Assembly (NCBI GenBank): GCA_963922205.1
Contig: CAWUHX010000096.1
Coordinates: forward strand, 682,001 to 746,000
DNA: 64,000 nt
DNA from: Romanomermis culicivorax
Taxonomy: Eukaryota > Nematoda > Enoplea > Mermithida > Mermithidae
Direction of reading: 5' to 3'
Shown: positions 1 to 9,339 of the stretch, in pieces
How positions within the stretch are numbered: position 1 is the first letter of the stretch
Layout: every line of letters begins with the position of its first letter
The notes under the pieces: generated by a model
What the model was told of the DNA's origin: nothing
Database searches by the model: none
Seen by the model: the letters and a program-made list of their open reading frames with translations, nothing else
Position numbers and translations under genes: made by a program

Positions 1-1742
1 TTTTTCCCAAGTTTGATAAAAATTTCAGAACTTTGAAGTATCAATTTTTAGCATTTACGCTTTTTTTGCAAATTTATGCTAAGAATTCTGAAATTTTAGG
101 TCATTGTTTGGAATTCTGACGTATTTTTTGTCGAAATTCTGGATCTTTGTTTTATATTTTAATGAAAAATTTTAGAATTTCGGCAGATTACTTTTTGAGT
201 TTACGCTTTTTTCATAATTTTTGAGCATTTTTTGCAATATTTGACTAGGAATGGAAGAAACCTAGTAGATCATTTTTTAGAATTTCAAAATTTTGAAGCT
301 TTTTTCTAATTTTTGACTCAAAATTTTACAATTTCAGGAAATAATTTTTTAGACTTTTGATGCAATTTTTTGGAAATTTCAATTTTAAAAGATCATTCTT
401 CTAGAATTTTCGCTTTTTCACTTATCTGAAGCATTTTTTGTAAAATTTTAGCGAATTTATGGATTTCAAAAATGAAATTTTAGAATTCCAGATTAGTTTT
501 ACCGGCTTCTGATCGAAAATTGTAGAATTCTGGATGATTTTTTCCAAATTTTGAAGAGAAATTTCAGACTTTCGCATCTTCATCCAATTTTCATGGAAAA
601 TTTCAGAATTCTGGGTCATTTGTTCCGAATTTTGAAAAGCATTTTAGAATTTTAAATCATTTTCCATCCAATTTTCATCTAAAGTTTTAGGGTTTTGGAC
701 TATTTTTTCGAAATTTTAAAGAGAAATTTTTAGAATTTCGCATCATTTTTCATCCAATTTCGATGGAAAATTTCAGAATTCTGGATCATTTTCTCCAAAT
801 TTTTATAGAAAATTTTAGAATTCTGGATCGTTTTTTCCGATTTTTGAAGAGAATTTTACCATTTTAAATTATTTTTCATCGAATTTTGATGGAAAATTTT
901 AGAATTTTTGATGATTTTTTTCCAAATTTTGCTGGAAAATTTTAGAATTCTGCATCATTTTTTCCGAATTTTGATTGGAAAACTTCAGAATTCTGGACCA
1001 ATTTTTCCAAATTTTGAAGAAAAATTTTAGAATTTCAAATCATTTTTCATCGAATTCTGATAGAAAATTTTTGAATTCTAAATATTTTTTCTAAATTTTG
1101 TGAAAAATTTCAGGATTCTGGATCATTTTTTCCGAATTTTTGAGAAAATTTTAGTTTTTAAATCATTTTTTGTTGAATTTTGTTGGAAAATCATATAATT
1201 TGAGAATTTTCTATCAAATTTTCATGGAATATTTTACAATTCTGGATCGTTTGTTGCGAATTTCCATTGAAAATGTTAGAATACTTGATTATTTCTTCGG
1301 AATTTGGCCTGAAATTTTTAGGATTCTGGATCATTTTTTCCGAATTTGATGAAAGATTTTAGATTCTGGATTATTTTATCCAAAGTTTTGATGAAGAATT
1401 TAAAAATTCTGCGTCATTTTTTCCGAATTTTGCCGGAAAATTTTAGAATTCTCTATCAGTTTTCGGAATTTTTATAAAAATTTTAGAATTCTTGATTATT
1501 TTTTCCGAGTTTTGATGTGAAATTTCAGAATTCTGAATCATTTTTTCTGAATTCTCATGAAAAATTTTAGAATTCTAGATCATTTTTTCAAATTTTGAAG
1601 GGAAATTTTAGAATTTTGGATTATTTTTCATACAATTTTGATGGAAAAATTTTGAATTCTGCATCGTTTTTTCTACTTTTTTTCTAAACTTTTGAATTTT
1701 TCTTAAAATTTGAATTCAAAACTTTTTTTCAAATTTTTCCAG
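1..1742 (+). repeat. AARS2 intron (3' part): ~45-bp T-rich degenerate tandem repeat
   Basis: This is non-coding sequence ending in the acceptor TTTTTCCAG (1734-1742). It consists of diverged copies of a unit of about 43-47 bp built around AGAATTCTGGATCATTTTTT, followed by CCGAATTTTGATG and a run of A and T. AGAATTCT is itself a palindrome. The unit runs in the T-rich orientation here and in the opposite orientation in the next intron. No open frame resembling a protein family was seen. Earlier AARS2 exons (class II motifs 1 and 2) must lie before base 1. Confidence 0.8.
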
Positions 1743-2067
1743 GATCGATTTTTCGTCACATATTTCGGCGGTTGCCCGGAACAAAATTTGGATCCGGATT
1801 TTGAAACGCGAGATATTTGGCTCCGGAAAATTGGTCTTGCAGAAAATCGCGTCCTATCTTTACCATTGGCGGATAATTTTTGGGAGATGGGTGGTTCGGG
1901 GCCTTGCGGGCCTTGCACGGAAATTTTCTATTTAAATTTGGACATTGCGGACGTCAAAAATGCCACTTTGGATCAATGTACCGAAGTTTGGAATTTAGTT
2001 TTCATACAATACGATCGAAATTCGGACGGAAATTTGCATAATTTACCCAAAATGCATTTGGATACGG
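1743..2067 (+). CDS. AARS2: AARS2 exon: catalytic core, GPCGPC loop
   Basis: The exon has 325 bp. The acceptor is TTTTTCCAG before 1743 and the donor G|GTAAAA follows 2067. It begins in frame at [10 protein letters not shown] and ends with one base of the Gly codon in HLDTG. It carries [19 protein letters not shown], a class II AlaRS active-site segment. Its GC content is visibly higher than the flanking arrays. Confidence 0.92.
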
Positions 2068-5000
2068 GTAAAAAACGAAAAATTTACCTTTTTCAGGCCA
2101 AAAATCTCAACCTTAATTGTCCAGAATTCTGAAATTTCCCGTAAAAATTGGGAAAAATCACCCACAACTCTAAAATTTTTCAATCAAAATTTGGAAAAAA
2201 ATGATCAAGAATTTTTAAATTTTCTACCTGGAATTCTTAAATGTGCCTTCAAAATTCGGAGAAAAGATATAAAATTCTAGAATTTTGCATCGAAATTTCG
2301 AAAAAATGATCAAGAATTTTAGAATTTTCGCTAAATATTTCAAAAAATGATTTAGAATTCTAGAATTTCCCGAAAAAAGATCTCAAATTGTAAAACTTTC
2401 TCGTCATAATTCGCAAAAATAAACTTTTCAATCAATTTGGGGGAAAATGATCAAATATGTTAAAATTTTTCTGAAAAATCATCCGAAATTCTAAAATTTT
2501 CCATCAAAAATCGCAAAAAGGGATCCAGCATACTAAATTTTCTTGCAAAAATTCCGAAAAAAATGAACAACAATTTCAAAATTCTTTTTGGAGCGAATGA
2601 TCCAGAATTCTAAAATTTTCCATCCAAATTCGTAAAAAAATTATCAAGAATTTTAGATTTTCCTTCAGAATTCGGAAAATATGATCAAAATTCCAAAATT
2701 CCTCATAAAATTGAAACAATAATTATCCAGAATTCTAAAATTCGGAATGAAAATTCGGGAGAAACGATTGAGAATTCTAAAATTTGCCTTCAATATTTGC
2801 AAAAAATGATCCAGAATTTTAAAATTTGCCTTAAATATTTGCAAAAAATGATCCAGAATTCTAGAATTTTTTGATGAAATTGAAAAGAAATGATCCAGAA
2901 TTCTGAAACTTTTCTTCAAAATTCAGAAAAATGATCAATAATTTCAGTATTTTCCATCTGAATTCGAGAGAATGATCAAGAATTTTAAAATTTGCAGTCA
3001 AAATTCTGATAAAAATGATCCCGAATAAAATTTCACTTCAAAATTCGAGCAAAAATAATCCATTTTTCTTCAATATTCACAAAAAAATGATCAAGAATTT
3101 TTAAATTATTCATCCAATTTGCAAGAAAAAGGATCAATTATTTTAGAATTTTGCTGCAAAAATTCTGAAAAAATTATTCAAAATTCTGAAATTTCCTGTT
3201 GAAATTCAGAAAAAATGATAAAGAATTTTTAAATTCTTCGTCAGAATTTAGAGAAATCTAAAATTCGGACTAACTGATCCAGAATTCTTAAATTTCATGT
3301 AAAAATTCGGGAAAATGAAAGATTTTAAATTTTTCCTTGAAAATTCCCAAGAAATGATCCAGAATTCTAAATTTCTTGTAAATATTCCGTAAAATGGTCG
3401 AGAATTTTGAAATTTTCTCTCAAAGTTCGAAAACAATGATGAAGAATTTAAAAATTTCCTGTCTGAATTCAGAAAAGTCATCCAGATTTTTGAAATTTCC
3501 TTCGAAATTTGGGGAAAATGTTACCAAATTCTAAAATTTCATATCAAAATTCGGGGAAAATGATCCAAAATTCTAGAGTTTTCCGTCTAAAATCGGGGAA
3601 GTCATCCAGAATTTCAAAATTTTCAATCAAAATTCGGAAAAAAGCATCCAGAATTCTGAAATTTCATCCGAAAAATTTGAAAAATGCTCAAGAATTCTAG
3701 AATTTCCCATCAAAATTTGGTAAAAATGATCCAAAATTCTAAAATTTTGAATCAAAATTTGGAAAAATGATCTATAATTTTAAAATTTGCTGGTAAAAGT
3801 TTGGAAAAAGTTATCCAAAATTCTATAATATTGAATCAAAATCCGAAAAAATGATTCTGAATTATAGAATTTGCTTGTAAAATTCGCGAAAAATTATCCA
3901 TAATTCTACAATCTTCCATCGAAATTCGGAAAAACATGATCCAGATTCTAGAATTTCGCATTGAAATTCGGAAAAAATTTACATCAAAATTCGTAAAGAA
4001 ATTTCTCCCAATTTTGAAATTTTGGAAAATGGGGAAAAAATTGTGTAGAATTCTAGAATTTTTTATCTGAATTGAGGAAAACTGATCAAGAATTCTAAAA
4101 TTCTCTATCAAAATTCGAAAAAATTATATAGAATTCTTAGTTTTTCAATCAAAGATGGCAAAAATGATGCAGAATTCTGAATATTTCCGTTTAAAGCCGG
4201 AAAAAATATTCCAAAATTCTAGAAGATTCCTAAAAAATACAAAGAAAATATTCCAGAATTCTAAAATTTGCTGTAAATATTGGGAAAAAATGATCAAGAA
4301 TTTGTAAATTTTCCACGAAAACTTGGGGAAAATGATCCAGAATTTTAAAATTTATGTGAAAATTCGGGAAAATGATCCAAAATCCCGAAAATGATCAAGA
4401 ATTCTAGAATTTTCGTTTAAGATTGAGAGAAAAATCATCCACCAGGTCAATAATTTTAAAATTTCTCATAATTTTCTAAAAATTATTCAGAATTCTAAAA
4501 TTTTTCATGGAACTTGGCATAAAATGACCTAGGATTTTAAAATTTTTTTCTAAAATTCGGCAAAAATGAGTCGGAACTGTGAAATTATCCATCAAAAAAG
4601 GGAAAAAATTATGCTGAATTCTAAAATTTTTAATCAGAATTAGTAAAAAGAGATGCAGAATTCTGAAATTCACTTCCAAAATTGACAAAAAATCATCCTG
4701 AATTCTAAAATTTTCCAATTAAAATTCTGGAAAAATTCTAAAAATGTTCAACAAAAAGTAGTAAAGTTTAGCTCGTTTTAAGGTATGGGTTTGGAAAGAT
4801 TGTGTTCCATTTCACAAAAAGTGCCATCAAATTATGACACTGATCTTTTTTGGCCAATAATTTCGCAAATCGAAGAATTTTCTTTGAAAATTATTTCAGA
4901 ATTCTAAAATTTTCGATTGAAATTCGGAAAAAGGTTCCAGAATTATGAAATTTTTTATCAAAAAAGATTGAGAATTCTAAAATTTCCTGAAAAATAGCCC

Positions 5001-6090
5001 GAAAAATGATGCAGAATTCTAAAAATTCCCTTCAGAATTCTTAAAAAATGTTGCAAAATTCTGGAAATTCCTATTAGAATTGGAATAAAGTTTCCAATGA
5101 AAATTCAGAAAAAACGGAAAAAATCATCCAGAATTTCAAAATTTTGGATCAAAATTCGAGAAAGATGATGCAGAATTCTAAAATTTCCCATAAAAACTCG
5201 ATGGAGAACTATGAAAATTTCGAATCAAATTTCGGAAAAAATGGCGTTGAAATTTAAAATTTGTGAGAAATTTTCCAAAGAAATGATGGAAAATTCTAGA
5301 ATTTTGCAATTAAAATTCTGGAAAAAATTCTAAAAATGTTGAACAAAAAGTAGTAAAGTTTAGCTCGTTTTAAGGTATGGGTTTGGAAAGATTGTGTTCC
5401 ATTTTACAAAAAGTGCCATCAAATTATGAAACTGATCTTTTTTGGCCAATAATTTCGCAAATTGAACAATTTTCCGGGCATCGATTTCGATCGGAAAATT
5501 TCCAAAATCGGTCCAAAGACGAGTCAATTCGAATTTTGGCCGATCATTCCCGTTCCTGCGCCGTTTTGTTGTCCGACGGCGTGGAACCGGGGCCCAAGGG
5601 GGCGGGCCACATTCTTAGGCGTCTCATCAGGAACGCCATTTATCAGGCCAACGAAAATTTATCATGTCCCCCTAAAACATTAGCACGCTTGGCCCAAATT
5701 TTCTTGGAAACGACCATATTTCCCGAAATGTTGATCGGCAAGTCCAAAATTTTAGGTAAATTTCCATTACGTAATCGCAGTTTACTGTAGCCAAAAAAAA
5801 GACGTTTTTCAGCCATTTTGAACGCCGAAGAAGAAAAATTTGTTGAAAATGTGGAAAAAGCCAAGAAAATGTTGGAAAAAGTTCTACAAATCAGATCCCA
5901 AGCATTGAATTCTAAGGATTTATGGAACATGTATAGAAATAACGGTTTGCCCAAAGAAATTATCCAAAGTATGTGTCAAAAATACAAAGTTAAATTCAAC
6001 GACGATGAATTTGAATTGGAAAGGCGACGACATATCGAACGATCAAAATCCGATTGGGTCAAAGGTCGCGCATTACATATTCCATATTGA
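1743..6090 (+). CDS. AARS2: Mitochondrial-type alanyl-tRNA synthetase, 3' part of gene (exons 1743-2067, 5375-5755, 5813-6090)
   Basis: The enzyme charges tRNA-Ala with alanine, here probably in the mitochondrion. Three spliced exons give 327 residues. The AlaRS loop [19 protein letters not shown], the segment [12 protein letters not shown], motif 3 (DTGMGLERL, across a splice junction) and the helix [11 protein letters not shown] are all visible. Reading CTEIFY rather than CSEIHY, and the short loop before EVWNLVF, favour AARS2 over cytosolic AARS1. The protein stops at TGA 6088-6090, just after the tRNA-recognition helices and before the place where the editing (HxxxH) and C-Ala domains normally begin. 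My recollection is that nematode mitochondrial AlaRS is shortened at its C terminus, which would fit. Phases agree at both junctions. The N-terminal catalytic part lies outside the window. Identity as AlaRS is near certain; the mitochondrial assignment is an inference. Confidence 0.93.
2068..5374 (+). repeat. AARS2 intron: the same ~45-bp repeat in inverted (A-rich) orientation
   Basis: The intron runs from donor GTAAAA (2068) to acceptor GTTTTAAG (ending 5374). From about 2130 it is filled with the reverse complement of the unit that fills the preceding intron: ATGATCCAGAATTCTAAAA followed by TTTTCCATCAAAATTCGG. Copies are diverged and vary in length. Near the 3' end it contains a truncated copy of the next exon (4783-4881). 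Confidence 0.8.
4783..4881 (+). pseudogene. Truncated relic copy of the AARS2 motif-3 exon
   Basis: The first 99 bases of the exon at 5375 are repeated here, 592 bp upstream, with four base differences and the same acceptor context (GTTTTAAG). Homology begins in the intron near 4718. It encodes [20 protein letters not shown] and continues for a few residues. After 4881 the copy runs into array sequence and reaches an in-frame stop within about 30 bases, with no good donor. It keeps the usual AlaRS NYDTD, whereas the full exon reads NYETD. I read it as an inactive duplicate. Inclusion as a poison exon cannot be excluded. Confidence 0.8.
5375..5755 (+). CDS. AARS2: AARS2 exon: motif 3 and tRNA-recognition helices
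   Basis: The exon has 381 bp. The acceptor is TTTTAAG before 5375 and the donor G|GTAAAT follows 5755. It starts by completing Gly, then [11 protein letters not shown] (class II motif 3), then [26 protein letters not shown] and [14 protein letters not shown], the conserved helical AlaRS segment. It ends with one base of an Ala codon. Codon use is GC-richer than the surroundings. Confidence 0.92.
5813..6090 (+). CDS. AARS2: AARS2 last exon: end of tRNA-recognition domain and stop
   Basis: The exon has 278 bp after a 57-bp intron (5756-5812) that contains TTTACTGTAG and ends TTTTTCAG. It reads [17 protein letters not shown], then [12 protein letters not shown], and ends RALHIPY plus TGA at 6088-6090. 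The EEE..F helix and the GLP segment correspond to the last part of the tRNA-recognition domain in AARS2. No editing domain follows. Confidence 0.92.
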
Positions 6091-6096
6091 AATAAA
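6091..6096 (+). promoter_or_regulatory. AATAAA poly(A) signal touching the AARS2 stop codon
   Basis: AATAAA follows the TGA directly. If it is used, the 3' UTR would be only a few tens of bases. A second AATAAA sits at the same place in the duplicated 3' end (6548-6553). Confidence 0.45.
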
Positions 6097-6180
6097 AAAA
6101 CTGTGTCACTTTTGAATTTTGATCGTCAAGTTTTTAGATTTTTATTGTGACTTGTTTACTGTAATTTCGAAATTTACACA

Positions 6181-6212
6181 ATCATTTTCAAGTTTAATGG
6201 CTTGAAAATGAT
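6181..6212 (+). promoter_or_regulatory. Perfect 12-bp stem-loop downstream of AARS2
   Basis: ATCATTTTCAAG (6181-6192) pairs perfectly with CTTGAAAATGAT (6201-6212) around the loop TTTAATGG. It is preceded by TTACTGTAATTTCGAAATTTAC. Near-copies with the same loop core occur at 6639-6666 and 7535-7568. Its role (3' UTR element, transcription-end structure) is unknown. Confidence 0.6.
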
Positions 6213-6515
6213 GAAAAGCAGAGAAAAAGTGGTAAAAATAACTGCTTTTTAATGTATTTTTTTTAAATTCTGATCAATTCTTAAAATTTTTGAATTTTTT
6301 CATTTTCCTTCAAAATTCTGGTCCATTCTTAAACCTTTCGATTTTCTAATTTTGGCCAATTCTTAAATTTTTTCATATTTTTCCTTGATTTTTTGCAATG
6401 TTTTCAAAAGTTTGCTCAATTCTTATGTTTTTCAACAAAAATCTTTTTTATGTTTTGAATTCTTATTTTTGGAAATTTTTGTCGATTCTCGAGTTTTTTG
6501 AATTTTTTCTCTTTT

Positions 6516-6710
6516 TCAAAGGTCGCGCATTACATATTCCATATTGAAATAAAAAAAAATTGTGTCACTTTTGAATTTTGATCGTCAAGTTTTTTGCACA
6601 AATTGTTTCTTACTGTAATGTTGAAATTTACACTTCAGCATTTTCAAGTTTAATCGCTCGAAAATGACGAAAAGTGTAAGAAAAAAGGCCAAAAATGATG
6701 TGTTTTTTTT
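6516..6710 (+). repeat. Second copy of the AARS2 3' end
   Basis: The segment from TCAAAGGTCGCG through the last codons, stop, AATAAA and hairpin region (original about 6059-6250) recurs 457 bp downstream. The hairpin (CATTTTCAAG / CTCGAAAATG, 6639-6666) has one mismatch. The copy lacks the rest of the exon, so it is non-coding. Confidence 0.8.
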
Positions 6711-7434
6711 ATGCATTTTTCTTCAGAATTTAGATCAATTCTTAAATTTATTGAATTTCTTCTCAATTTTTTTAAATTTTTTCGTGAATATTTTCAATTT
6801 TGTTTGCACAACTTTGCTCAATTCCTGAATTTTTTAAAATTATTTTTAAATATTTTTCAATTTTTTGAATTCTTTTTTTTGACAATTTAATTCAATTGTC
6901 AAGTTTCTGGAATTTTTTCTTCAAAATTTTCGCCAATTTTCAATTTTTTTGAATTTTTTCTTTAAAAATTTCGCTCAATCTTAAAATCTTTGGACTTTTT
7001 CAATTTTGATCAATTCTCAATTTTTTGAATTTTTCCTTCAATTTTTTAAATTTGGTTTTCAAAATTTTCCTTAATTCTTGAGTTATAGAGATTTTTTTCC
7101 CAATTTTTTCTTCAAAATTTTGGTCAGTTTTTAAATTTTTTGAATTTTCTTATTGATTGTTGAGAATTTCTTTTTTTTCAAAATTTTGGTCAATTCTCAA
7201 ATTTTTTTGATTTTTCTTCAATTTTGGTCAGTTATCAATTTTTTGAATTCGATTTTCAAATATTACTCATTTCCTATATTTTTCAAATTTTTTTATTCTT
7301 CGAATTCTTTTTTTTTTTGTTTAAAGTCTTTGTCGATTTTTAAAATTTTATCATTATTTTTAGAATTTCGGTCAATTGTCACCTTTCTCGATTTTTTTCT
7401 CTATTTTTTCCGAATTTTTTTCCGCCAAAGTTTT

Positions 7435-7590
7435 GGCCTAAAAAATTGTGTCACTTTCGTATTTTAATCATCAAGTTCTCATAAAAATATCTTTCTTTTG
7501 CAACTTGTTTACTGTAATGTTGAAATTCACATTTCATTATTTTCAAGTTTAATCGCTTGAAAATTATGAAAAAGAGGTAAAAATGATCTT
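7435..7590 (+). repeat. Third, partial copy of the AARS2 3' flank
   Basis: TTGTGTCACTTTCGTATTTT followed by ATCATCAAGTT, TTTACTGTAATG and the hairpin (7535-7568, 13-bp stem with one mismatch) repeats the AARS2 3' flank, about 900 bp after copy two. No coding bases remain. Confidence 0.7.
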
Positions 7591-8740
7591 ATTTTTATGT
7601 ATTTTTGCAAAATTTTGATCAATTATTAAATTTTTTGAATTTTTTTCCTAAATTTTTGAATTCTTTTTTTCCAAAATTTCCCTCGTTTCTTACATTTTTT
7701 AATTTTTAAAGACTTCCTTAAACGGAAAAATTCTACATTTTCGAAATATTTTTTTCAAATTTGGCGAAAATTCATCAAAATTCTGATGGATTTTTTCGAA
7801 TTTTGCAGTATTTTTTGGAAATTTCGTTCAAGAATTTAAAAATTTTAGTGTACATTTCCAGAATTTTTTTACGAAAATTTTAATCTTTGGAAATTTTTTA
7901 GAAATTTTTTACGAAAATTTTAATCTTTGGAAATCTTTACACTTCCCTAAGGAAAAATTTCTGAATTTTTGATAATTTTTCTCAAATTTGGCAACATAAC
8001 AATTTGTCAAAATTTTTATGGATTTTTTTTCAATTTTGGAGTATTTTTAGGAAATTTTGTTGAAAAATTTTAAAATTTCAGGGTACATTTCCTGAATTTT
8101 TCTGAAATTTTAAAATTCTCCCTACATTTCTTAGAATTTTTCAACATGTTTTTGCGAAAAATTCTCTGAATTTTTGATGATTTTGCTCAAATTTGGCAAA
8201 ACTTATCAAAATTTCGATAGATTTTTTCGAATTTTGAAATTTTTTCCCAAAATTTTTCGGAATTTTTGAACCCTTTTTTGAGGAAAAACTTTAGAACTTT
8301 CGATAATTATTTCTCAAATTTGGCAAAAATTTATCGAACTTTTTATTGAATTTTTTGGAATTTTTGAGTATTTCTTGAAGTTTTGTCGGAAAATGTAAAA
8401 ATTTTGTAATCTTTTTTAAATTTTTTACAATTTTTGAACACTTTTTCAAGGAAAAATTCTAGAATTCTGGATGGTTTTTCTCAAATTTGACAAAAATTTA
8501 TCAAAATTTTAATGAACTTTCCCGAATTTTCGACCATTTATTGAAAATTTTGTTGAAAAAATTCGGATCTATGAATTTTTTCTCAATTTTTTTTTAAATT
8601 TTGGAACAATTTTCTGCGAAAAATTGGAGAATTTTTGATGATTTTTCTTAAATTTGGCAAAAATTTTTCAAGATTTTAATGGATTTTTCGGGATTTTTGA
8701 CTATTTTCTTGAAATTTTGAATTTTCGAATTGGACTTAAA

Positions 8741-9252
8741 ATTTTTAATTTAATTATATTGTATTTGTGGATCGATTATCGACTTTTATAAATGGAACTT
8801 GCGGATCAATGTTCAAAATCGACAAAAAAATTTTTGGGCCAATTTTTCCCCAAATTTTGCCAAATTTCTCAATCTGATGATATTCTATATCAACAAGAAC
8901 AAGTCTGTGCTTGTTTAAATTTATTGATTTTTTTAAAATTTCAATTCAAATTTTAATTATAATGATCAAATCGATCGATATCTGGAAAATTTGACACAAC
9001 TCATCAATGAGTGTAAAAAATCGATCGATTATGATTTTTCGTTGTGTGAATTGCACTTTTTGAGCAGTTTGTGATATGAATTAAGTGAAGTGATTTTGTC
9101 GATTTTGGTTTTTAACAAACAAGTGCTTACCGTTAGTTATGCCATGCATTCGTGATGTGTCAGTTTACTGTAGTTGAAATCCAAAAAATCGAGGCGGCGG
9201 CGAACTGCGGAGCGCGTTTTTTTCCTAATTTATTCAATTTTAACGTTTTTCA
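8741..9252 (+). promoter_or_regulatory. Probable CYC1 promoter and 5' leader
   Basis: Unlike its surroundings this stretch is not visibly repetitive. It holds two identical palindromes, ATCGATCGAT at 8970-8979 and 9020-9029, and a GC-richer patch (GAGGCGGCGGCGAACTGCGG) just before the CYC1 start. No clear TATA box or trans-splice acceptor was identified. The assignment rests on position only. Confidence 0.3.
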
Positions 9253-9339
9253 ATGTCGAAATTTCTACAATTTTTCGGCTCAAGATCGTCGTTTTTACGT
9301 AAAAATGGCCAAAATTCGATCAAATTTTTATCTACGGAC
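9253..9339 (+). CDS. CYC1: CYC1 exon 1: mitochondrial presequence
   Basis: This exon has 29 codons from ATG 9253 to donor GAC|GTAAAA. It is rich in Ser, Phe, Arg and Lys with no acidic residue until the last codon, as expected for matrix targeting. An earlier ATG at 9152 is in another frame and its ORF overlaps this start. Confidence 0.8.

Larger units (their letters stand above)
6251..8740. repeat. AARS2-CYC1 intergenic low-complexity arrays
   Basis: Outside the two 3'-end copies, 6251-7434 is T-rich sequence with repeated TTTTGAATTTTTTC and CAATTCTTAAATTTT. About 7700-8740 is a diverged ~180-200-bp repeat (CTCAAATTTGGCAAAAATTT, CAAAATTTTAATGGATTTTT, GGAAATTTTGTTGAAAAATT). The second family reappears in CYC1 intron 5. 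No gene was seen. Confidence 0.7.
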
